A DNA stretch of 14,051 nt. It comes from Bacillota bacterium. GTDB lineage: Bacteria > Bacillota > Clostridia > Acetivibrionales > DTU013. The stretch is from NCBI GenBank assembly GCA_023435925.1, contig JAEZLF010000224.1, positions 1-14,051 on the forward strand. The letters run 5' to 3'. A model generated the notes under the pieces. The model had not been told where the DNA came from, made no database searches, and worked only from the letters and a program-made list of their open reading frames with translations. Below, piece by piece: positions 7,739-13,011 of the stretch. The number at the start of each line of letters is the position of its first letter. The first letter of the stretch is position 1. Made by a program: the position numbers and the translations under genes.

Positions 7739-8410
7739 ATGCTTTATTTAGTTATTTTTTTTATTTTGCTGGTTTTTTATACTGTTCTTTTTTGGATTGA
7801 TTTAAAAGTTTCACTGGATTATATTCGGAACGATCAGGATGAGTGGATCGTACTGTCTTTTTATACACTGGATGGCTTCTTCAGGTATGTGTATGAAATA
7901 CCACTTGTAAGTACAAAGGAAGATAAGGTCAAATTCAAGCTTATTAAAGGGCAGAGAAACAGAGAAATGCGCACCGGTGAAAAAAATAAAGGGCGGTTGA
8001 CGCCTTTGGACTATTACAGGAAATACATCAGTGCGAAAACCTATTTTGGTGACCATAGTGATATGATCGTCAGTATAAGAAAATATCTGAACAAAAAAAA
8101 TATACCGGTTGAACTCTTTATTAAAGTGAAGCAAGGTACAGGCGACGCTGCACAAACCGGATTAATATGCGGCTTTCTGTGGGCTGCGGCCGGCATATTG
8201 ACTACCTATCTCATCCGGTATTTGAAAGTAATACGAAATGAGATATCCATTGTACCCCGTTTTGACAAAAGCATTTTTAACGTGGATGCCTACTGCATAT
8301 TTCATGCCAGACTAGTCCATATTATAGTGGTGTTGATAAAAATATACTACAGTAAATACCGGATCAGAATGAAATCAAAAAAAACGATTGGTGGTGAGAT
8401 TAGTGGCTGA
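7739..8410 (+). CDS. DUF2953 family membrane-associated protein (YtfI-like)
   Basis: This 223-residue protein has an N-terminal membrane segment (about 2-20) and hydrophobic stretches near 141-162 and 190-205. The basic central part is rich in Lys and Arg. The G-T-G-D-A-A-Q-T-G motif (133-141) followed by a glycine-rich hydrophobic segment is what I associate with DUF2953, whose members usually sit directly before a GerW/YtfJ gene, as here and as ytfI beside ytfJ in B. subtilis. The molecular function is unknown; a role in sporulation is inferred only from that partnership. The start follows GAGG (7729-7732) with a 6-base spacer. The end overlaps the next gene by 8 bases, suggesting translational coupling. 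Confidence 0.85.
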   Translation: MLYLVIFFILLVFYTVLFWIDLKVSLDYIRNDQDEWIVLSFYTLDGFFRYVYEIPLVSTKEDKVKFKLIKGQRNREMRTGEKNKGRLTPLDYYRKYISAKTYFGDHSDMIVSIRKYLNKKNIPVELFIKVKQGTGDAAQTGLICGFLWAAAGILTTYLIRYLKVIRNEISIVPRFDKSIFNVDAYCIFHARLVHIIVVLIKIYYSKYRIRMKSKKTIGGEISG

Positions 8411-8888
8411 ACAGCATCCTATAGAAGGATTGATGAAGACCGCTATGGAAAGTATTAAGGAAATGGTGGATGTCAATACCATTGTCGGTGACGCGGTACA
8501 ATCACCGGATGGTACTGTCATAATACCCATATCAAAGGTTGCCTTTGGCTTTGCTGCAGGCGGTGGCGAATACAGCTGCATGGTGGACGCAGAAGAATCG
8601 AATAGCCGGGGCGGCAGCAAGGAAAGCGATCAAGGGACTCAGATCGAACAATACCCGTTTGCTGGAGGCAGTGGTGCAGGAGTCAGCATAAGCCCTGTTG
8701 CATTTATGATTGTTGGAAATGATCAAATTAAGCTTCTGCCTGTAAACATTAACTCCACTGTGGATAAAGTACTTGATTTAGTCCCTGAACTGCTTTGTAA
8801 GCTGGAAGATAGCTTTAAGAGGAAATCCTCAGTAAAAAAATCAGAGGACGACGAGAAAATGACACAAGAATCTGTATTGGACCAATAG
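8403..8888 (+). CDS. ytfJ: GerW/YtfJ family sporulation protein
   Basis: This 161-residue protein matches the GerW family. The start H-P-I-E-G-L-M-K-T-A-M (5-15) and V-D-V-N-T-I-V-G-D (22-30) are characteristic. They are followed by I-P-I-S-K-V-A-F-G-F-A-A-G-G-G-E-Y (41-57) and G-G-S-G-A-G-V-S-I-S-P-V-A-F (88-101). The tail after about 138 is charged and likely flexible. In B. subtilis YtfJ/GerW is made in the forespore and is needed for germination with some nutrients, which points to a spore-forming host. The GTG at 8403 is chosen because it gives the usual N-terminus and is preceded by GGTGGTGAG (8390-8398); a TTG at 8388 would add five residues. It overlaps the DUF2953 gene by 8 bases. 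Confidence 0.93.
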   Translation: MAEQHPIEGLMKTAMESIKEMVDVNTIVGDAVQSPDGTVIIPISKVAFGFAAGGGEYSCMVDAEESNSRGGSKESDQGTQIEQYPFAGGSGAGVSISPVAFMIVGNDQIKLLPVNINSTVDKVLDLVPELLCKLEDSFKRKSSVKKSEDDEKMTQESVLDQ

Positions 8889-8914
8889 TAAGAACTGCTC
8901 ATGTAATTGGTAAT

Positions 8915-8978
8915 AAAACGCCATAGACAAACCCATATGAGGAATCCTCTCATATTGGTATTGCTTGTGGCGTTTTTT
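8915..8978 (+). terminator. Long intrinsic terminator after ytfJ
   Basis: An outer stem AAAACGCCA (8915-8923) pairs with TGGCGTTTT (8968-8976), and the T-run continues to 8977. Inside is a second arm, CATATGAG (8933-8940 region) with CTCATATT, around a short loop. The outer A-run faces the T-run, so the structure could work in both directions. It ends the DUF2953-ytfJ unit 27 bases after the ytfJ stop and isolates it from rluB. Confidence 0.85.
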
Positions 8979-9028
8979 ATCAATACATGATATATTTTTA
9001 GAAAAGCAGTAAAGAAAGGAAGTAAACA

Positions 9029-9757
9029 ATGTCTGAAATCAGGCTTCAGAAATATATGGCAGAGGCTGGAATTGCCTCCAGACGCAAAAGTGAGGAAATG
9101 ATCGCTATGGGTCGGGTAGAGGTAGACGGGCAGGTAGTTACAGCTCCAGGAACAAAAATCACCGGCAAGGAAGTGATCAAGGTAGACGGACGGATCATCA
9201 AGCAGGACCAGCGCAAGGTGTACATTCTGCTTAACAAACCGGTCGGTTATATTTCTACTGCAAAGGATCAGTTTTCCAGAAAAACAGTACTTGACCTCAT
9301 TGACACGGTGAAAGAAAGAATCTATCCTGTCGGAAGGCTGGATTACGACACTTCCGGGTTAATGCTGCTCACCAATGACGGCGAGCTGGCCAACCGTCTG
9401 ACCCATCCGAAGCATGAGATGCAAAAGGTTTATCGGGCAATGATTGATGGAAGTCTCAAAGAAGAGGACATAAAAAGCTTTCAGGATGGAATTGCTATTG
9501 AAGATTATACAACAGCGCCGGCTCAGGTGAAAATCATTGAAGCAGCAAAAAAAGGATCCATTATTGAAATCACTATTCACGAGGGCCGGAACAGACAAGT
9601 GCGCAAAATGTTTGAGGCTCTGGGACATGTGGTGCTGCGTCTGAAAAGAGTCGCAATCGGTCCGCTTTCCATCGACGGACTGGATGAGGGTAAATGGAGA
9701 TATTTAAGCAAAAAGGAAATTGAAGAAGTGAAGAAAAAGGCTGGATTAGCCGGATAA
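9029..9757 (+). CDS. rluB: RluB-family 23S rRNA pseudouridine synthase
   Basis: This 242-residue protein is an S4-domain pseudouridine synthase of the RsuA/RluB/E/F group. The S4 RNA-binding domain is at residues 2-60 (R-L-Q-K-Y-M-A-E-A-G-I-A-S-R-R-K). The catalytic motif G-R-L-D-Y-D-T-S-G-L (102-111) carries the nucleophilic Asp 105, followed by L-L-T-N-D-G (113-118). H-E-G-R-N-R-Q-V-R-K-M-F near residue 190 is the second conserved block. By analogy with Escherichia coli and B. subtilis RluB it would modify 23S rRNA helix 80 to 89 uridines; RsuA-like action on 16S cannot be excluded by eye. AAGGAAG precedes the ATG. The gene is frequently next to scpB and ytfJ in Firmicutes. Confidence 0.93.
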   Translation: MSEIRLQKYMAEAGIASRRKSEEMIAMGRVEVDGQVVTAPGTKITGKEVIKVDGRIIKQDQRKVYILLNKPVGYISTAKDQFSRKTVLDLIDTVKERIYPVGRLDYDTSGLMLLTNDGELANRLTHPKHEMQKVYRAMIDGSLKEEDIKSFQDGIAIEDYTTAPAQVKIIEAAKKGSIIEITIHEGRNRQVRKMFEALGHVVLRLKRVAIGPLSIDGLDEGKWRYLSKKEIEEVKKKAGLAG

Positions 9758-9785
9758 TAACTGATTATCAGGAGAATTTTTTGAT

Positions 9786-10385
9786 ATGAACCGATTAATT
9801 GAAAAATGTATCATTAAAAACTCTCTAAACCAATGCCATGACATAATCCGTTCTGCAGTGAAGTCGGGAGATACAGTGATTGATGCTACAGCAGGCAATG
9901 GAAATGATACCGCTTTTTTGGCTGGATTGGTGGGTGACGAGGGCAAGGTTTATTCCTTTGATATACAGCAGACAGCAGTGGACAGAACTATGGAGAAACT
10001 GTGTAATGAGAAGCTTGAGAACAGAGTAACGCTTATCTGCGATGGGCATGAACATATGAGCAGACATATTCCTGAGCATTTGGCAGAAAATATCAAGGCT
10101 ATTATGTTTAATCTCGGTTATCTTCCGAGCGGTGATCATCACATTGGTACGAAAGGCAGTACAACCATAGAAGCGATCAAAAGTGCAATGAAGCTAATTT
10201 CAGTAAACGGAATCATCACAATTGTAATTTATTACGGCGGAGACAGCGGATTCGAAGAAAAGGAACAGGTGCTGGAGTTTTTGCATGGCATTAACTGCAA
10301 ACAATTTACAGTCTCCAGAACGGAGTTTATCAATCAGATCAATTGTCCGCCCATACTGATATGCATTGAAAAGCTGAGGAAATGA
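9786..10385 (+). CDS. mnmM: tRNA mnm(5)s(2)U34 methyltransferase, MnmM/YtqB family
   Basis: This 199-residue protein is a class I SAM-dependent methyltransferase of the YtqB group, formerly annotated as rRNA methylase-like. SAM motif I is D-A-T-A-G-N-G-N-D-T (33-42), motif II ends in the acidic D59 (Y-S-F-D-I), and the family-specific N-L-G-Y-L-P-S-G-D-H (109-118) is present. B. subtilis YtqB is now named MnmM and methylates 5-aminomethyl-2-thiouridine at the tRNA wobble position, completing the mnm5 group in bacteria lacking a bifunctional MnmC. The role here rests on family membership. The gene follows rluB by 28 bases with AGGAGA (9770-9775), so the two RNA-modification genes are probably cotranscribed. 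The next terminator is the riboswitch terminator at 10521-10568. Confidence 0.9.
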   Translation: MNRLIEKCIIKNSLNQCHDIIRSAVKSGDTVIDATAGNGNDTAFLAGLVGDEGKVYSFDIQQTAVDRTMEKLCNEKLENRVTLICDGHEHMSRHIPEHLAENIKAIMFNLGYLPSGDHHIGTKGSTTIEAIKSAMKLISVNGIITIVIYYGGDSGFEEKEQVLEFLHGINCKQFTVSRTEFINQINCPPILICIEKLRK

Positions 10386-10405
10386 AATGTATAAACGATT
10401 GCTTA

Positions 10406-10434
10406 TTGACGCAGGCTAAATAGAATGGTAAACT
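10406..10434 (+). promoter_or_regulatory. Promoter of the Mn riboswitch leader
   Basis: TTGACG (10406-10411) and TAAACT (10429-10434) are separated by exactly 17 bases. The -10 is preceded by TGG (10426-10428), making it an extended -10 promoter. Transcription would begin near 10441, just before the first base of the riboswitch P1 helix, so the RNA starts with the aptamer. Confidence 0.65.
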
Positions 10435-10442
10435 GGAAATAA

Positions 10443-10527
10443 TTAAAGGGGAGTAGCTTAAAGCTATAAAGCCAACAACCGGTCGAAAGCCTGGTTTTAT
10501 ACTCCAAATGGAAAGCAAGACCTTTAA
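10443..10527 (+). promoter_or_regulatory. yybP-ykoY (manganese) riboswitch aptamer
   Basis: The two conserved ends of the yybP-ykoY class are present: AAAGGGGAGTAGC (10445-10457) and GCAAGACCTTT (10515-10525), nearly identical to the Lactococcus lactis Mn2+ aptamer as I recall it. TTAAAGG (10443-10449) pairs perfectly with CCTTTAA (10521-10527) to form P1. An inner hairpin is formed by AACCGG and CCTGGTT (one bulged base) around the loop TCGAAAG (10484-10490 region). GGAGTA (10450-10455) can also pair with TACTCC (10500-10505). Known members sense Mn2+ and mostly control manganese exporters. Here the next genes form a biotin transcarboxylase operon. The aptamer lies 229 bases before the first start codon. 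Confidence 0.88.
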
Positions 10528-10568
10528 CAGGTTTCAGCGTTCACTGAAACAGGTTGAAGGCCTTTTTT
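10521..10568 (+). terminator. Riboswitch expression platform: intrinsic terminator
   Basis: CCTTTAAC (10521-10528) pairs with GTTGAAGG (10553-10560), with one U-G pair. GTTTCAG (10531-10537) pairs with CTGAAAC (10544-10550) around the loop CGTTCA, and TTTTTT follows at 10563-10568. The 5' strand CCTTTAA is the same sequence as the 3' strand of aptamer P1. P1 and the full terminator are therefore mutually exclusive, which predicts read-through when ligand stabilises P1 (ON switch). It also serves to end transcription arriving from rluB-mnmM. Confidence 0.88.
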
Positions 10569-10646
10569 ATGATATAGGAACGTGATATGAGGACAGGTAA
10601 TACATATGTAAGCTTGCTTGATTAAATATTTTGCATGATATATAGG

Positions 10647-10675
10647 TTGCATTGAAGTTTGGAATATTATATAAT
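10647..10675 (+). promoter_or_regulatory. Second promoter, between the riboswitch terminator and mmdA
   Basis: TTGCAT (10647-10652) and a perfect TATAAT (10670-10675) are separated by 17 bases, within a strongly AT-rich stretch. A transcript would start near 10682, about 75 bases before the mmdA start, and would bypass the riboswitch. The rest of 10569-10755 contains no gene that I can support. Confidence 0.6.
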
Positions 10676-10755
10676 TAATAATAATTAGCATCAGGTAATA
10701 GAATCTTGTAGTAATATAAAAAGCAGTAGAAATTTGATAATGAGGTGGTAGACTC

Positions 10756-12306
10756 ATGGGAACGATGGAAAAGATCAACGACCTCCAGGCTCGAAAGGAA
10801 ATTGTTGAAGCCGGGGGCGGAGCTGACAAGGTTGCAAAACAGCACGAATCCGGAAAGTTGACAGCCAGAGAAAGACTTGAAAAACTGTTTGACAGCAATT
10901 CTTTTGTAGAAATCGATGCATTTGTTGAGACAAGAGCGATTGATTTTGATATGCAAAAGAAGAAGGTAGCCGGTGATGGTGTAGTAACAGGATACGGAAG
11001 CATTGATGGAAGGCCGGTGTTTGTGTCTTCCCAGGATTTTACGGTTATCGGAGGATCCCTCGGTGAGGCTCACGCCCGTAAAATCACGAAGGTCATGGAC
11101 ATGGCAATGAAGATGGGAGCCCCATTTATCAGCATTAATGATTCGGGTGGAGCAAGAATTGAAGAAGGTATCGATGCACTTAGCGGATATGGTGACATTT
11201 TCTTCAGGAATACACTGGCTTCAGGAGTCATACCGCAGATTTCGGTGATTATGGGACCATGTGCCGGCGGCGCTGTGTATTCTCCCGCTATAACAGATTT
11301 TGTTTTTATGGTGGACAAAACCAGCTACATGTTTATCACAGGCCCTCAAGTCATCAAGTCAGTAACAGGCGAAGATGTTACTTTCGAAACCCTTGGCGGA
11401 GCGGAAGTACATAACGCAAAAAGTGGCGTGGCTCATTTCAGAAACAGCAGCGAAGAGGATTGCCTTAAAGAAATACGAAGATTGATCAGTTTTCTGCCGG
11501 ACAATAATCTGACAGACCCGCCTGTCGTATCGAATCATGACGATCTGAACAGGATTGAAGAGAGCTTGCTTGAATTAATCCCCGACAGTTCCAATAAACC
11601 TTATGAGATTAAGGATATTATTGAACGTGTTCTGGATAATGGCGACTTCCTTGAAGTGCAAAAGCATTTTGCCCAGAATATTGTTGTGGGCTTTGGCCGG
11701 CTCAACGCAAAGACAGTCGGAATTATTGCCAATCAGCCCAATGTGATGGCTGGTGTTCTGGATGTGAATTCAGCTGATAAGGGGGCCAGATTCATTCGAT
11801 TCTGCGATTCCTTTAATATACCAATTGTTACATTTACCGATACCGCAGGTTATCTGCCTGGTACGGGACAAGAGTACAGCGGCGTGATAAGGCATGGCGC
11901 CAAGCTTCTTTATGCATTCTCCGAAGCAACGGTTCCCAAGATTAATGTGATTGTCAGAAAAGCTTATGGCGGAGCATATATCGCCATGAACAGCAAACAC
12001 CTTGGCGCCGATGTGGTGTTTGCATGGCCAAGTGCTGAAATTGCCGTTATGGGCCCGGATGGCGCTGCCAATATTATCTTCCGTAAGGAAATTGCCGCTG
12101 CCGATGATGCCATAGCTGCAAGAGAGCAGAAGATCGAGGAGTACAGGAGTAAGTTTTCCAATCCATATGTAGCGGCAGCCAGAGGATATGTGGATGATGT
12201 CATTGACCCTGCTACGACACGCGGCAGATTGATTAATGCGCTGGAAATGCTTGCAGGCAAAAGGGAAAACAGACCGGCTAAAAAGCATGGAAACATACCA
12301 TTGTAG
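10756..12306 (+). CDS. mmdA: Acyl-CoA carboxyltransferase subunit (MmdA / transcarboxylase 12S type)
   Basis: This 516-residue crotonase-fold carboxyltransferase transfers a carboxyl group between biotin and an acyl-CoA. The N-terminal CT half includes D-S-G-G-A-R-I-E-E-G (129-138) and the oxyanion-hole block G-P-C-A-G-G-A-V-Y-S-P (167-177). The C-terminal half has the second block, Y-G-G-A-Y-I-A-M-N-S (404-413), and W-P-S-A-E-I-A-V-M-G (424-433). D419 in G-A-D-V-V-F-A-W-P aligns with Asp 422 of Streptomyces PccB, a residue linked to propionyl-CoA preference over acetyl-CoA. This favours methylmalonyl/propionyl-CoA as substrate. GAGGTGG (10742-10748) is 7 bases upstream of the ATG. With the small, biotin and 5S-like genes downstream it forms a transcarboxylase-type operon. 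PccB of a carboxylase is the main alternative, but no biotin carboxylase gene is seen. Confidence 0.93.
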   Translation: MGTMEKINDLQARKEIVEAGGGADKVAKQHESGKLTARERLEKLFDSNSFVEIDAFVETRAIDFDMQKKKVAGDGVVTGYGSIDGRPVFVSSQDFTVIGGSLGEAHARKITKVMDMAMKMGAPFISINDSGGARIEEGIDALSGYGDIFFRNTLASGVIPQISVIMGPCAGGAVYSPAITDFVFMVDKTSYMFITGPQVIKSVTGEDVTFETLGGAEVHNAKSGVAHFRNSSEEDCLKEIRRLISFLPDNNLTDPPVVSNHDDLNRIEESLLELIPDSSNKPYEIKDIIERVLDNGDFLEVQKHFAQNIVVGFGRLNAKTVGIIANQPNVMAGVLDVNSADKGARFIRFCDSFNIPIVTFTDTAGYLPGTGQEYSGVIRHGAKLLYAFSEATVPKINVIVRKAYGGAYIAMNSKHLGADVVFAWPSAEIAVMGPDGAANIIFRKEIAAADDAIAAREQKIEEYRSKFSNPYVAAARGYVDDVIDPATTRGRLINALEMLAGKRENRPAKKHGNIPL

Positions 12307-12321
12307 TATGGAGGTGTAAGC

Positions 12322-12549
12322 ATGGGCGAGTTTGAAAATAACAGTATCAGTAATGATATTCTTGCTGTGATAGCAGCGGCAATAACTCTGGATGATATAC
12401 CCGCTGTGATAGCAGCAGCAGTGGCTTCAATGGAATCAAGACCCGGATACAGGTTGGTTGTCCGGTCCATGAGGCAGGTTCCCCAATCAACACCGGTATG
12501 GAATACCGCAGGAAGAATGGAACGAATTAATCAAAATTTAAATGTATAG
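12322..12549 (+). CDS. Small carboxyltransferase-associated protein (MmdE / OadG C-terminal-like)
   Basis: This 75-residue protein has a good ribosome-binding site (GGAGGTG, 12310-12316) and lies 15 bases after mmdA and 14 bases before the biotin carrier gene. It has no membrane segment of usable length: the Ala/Ile/Val stretches at about 13-23 and 28-36 are short, with D-D-I-P between them. These stretches are a 13-residue tandem repeat (D-I-L-A-V-I-A-A-A and D-I-P-A-V-I-A-A-A), visible also as a 39-base repeat in the DNA. The second half, R-P-G-Y-R-L-V-V-R-S-M-R-Q-V, then T-P-V-W-N-T-A-G-R, resembles the C-terminal tails of OadG/MmdD proteins and the short MmdE subunit of Veillonella methylmalonyl-CoA decarboxylase. 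By analogy it would be an assembly factor. The gene is certain from context; the function is tentative. Confidence 0.85.
   Translation: MGEFENNSISNDILAVIAAAITLDDIPAVIAAAVASMESRPGYRLVVRSMRQVPQSTPVWNTAGRMERINQNLNV
12355..12432 (+). repeat. 39-base imperfect tandem repeat inside the small operon gene
   Basis: Two copies begin at GATATT (12355) and GATATA (12394). The core GCTGTGATAGCAGC (12364-12377 and 12403-12416) is identical, and the copies are 39 bases apart, so the frame is kept and 13 residues are duplicated. The outer parts of the copies have diverged. Confidence 0.8.
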
Positions 12550-12563
12550 AGAGGAAATGAGTC

Positions 12564-12998
12564 ATGAAAAAATTTTTAATAAGAGTAAATGGTGTCCAGT
12601 ATGATGTAGAAGTAGATGAAATAAGAGATGGAGCATATGTACAGGCTCCCGTTGTCACTTATGCTCCGGTTAGCGCACCTGCACCTGTTGCAGCTCCCGT
12701 TCAGCCACAGGCACCGGCAGCAGCACCTGCTGCACCGGCGGCACCTGCTCAGGAGAAAAAGGCAGTACCCAGCGGTTCGATCGGTTCCTTAAAAGTTTCT
12801 GCTCCAATGCCCGGTACAATACTCAAGGTAGTTGCAAACCCAGGCGACAAAGTTAAAAAAGGCCAGGTTTTGGTTATCCTTGAAGCAATGAAGATGGAAA
12901 ATGAAATTGTTGCACCGTCAGAAGGAGTCGTAGCGTCCATTAACGTGACCGCAGGTACTTCTGTCAATGCGGGTGATTTGCTTGCATCCTTGAATTAA
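12564..12998 (+). CDS. Biotin carrier protein of the transcarboxylase (1.3S / MmdC-like)
   Basis: This 144-residue biotinyl carrier shuttles the carboxyl group between the two carboxyltransferase subunits encoded on either side. An N-terminal segment (1-24, K-F-L-I-R-V-N-G-V-Q-Y-D-V-E-V) of the type seen in OadA/MmdC carriers is followed by a flexible Ala/Pro-rich linker (about 28-63). The biotinyl domain spans 73-144. The biotin-accepting lysine is K110 in E-A-M-K-M-E-N (107-113), preceded by the usual A-P-M-P-G (80-84). The ATG is preceded by GAGAGG. The stop TAA overlaps the AAGGAGG ribosome-binding site of the next gene, indicating tight coupling. Lipoylation is excluded by the M-K-M context. 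Confidence 0.95.
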   Translation: MKKFLIRVNGVQYDVEVDEIRDGAYVQAPVVTYAPVSAPAPVAAPVQPQAPAAAPAAPAAPAQEKKAVPSGSIGSLKVSAPMPGTILKVVANPGDKVKKGQVLVILEAMKMENEIVAPSEGVVASINVTAGTSVNAGDLLASLN

Positions 12999-13011
12999 GG
13001 AGGACGATATT

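Noticed and set aside
10587..10625. A 12-residue reading frame (ATG to TAA) between the riboswitch terminator and mmdA, possibly a leader peptide.
   Set aside because: It has only a weak ribosome-binding site, no run of a regulatory amino acid and no attached attenuator; short frames like this are expected by chance.
11770..12470. Long open frames on the minus strand (11770-12288 and 11964-12470) opposite mmdA and the small gene.
   Set aside because: They lie antisense to clearly conserved coding sequence, have no recognisable domains and are shadows of codon bias.
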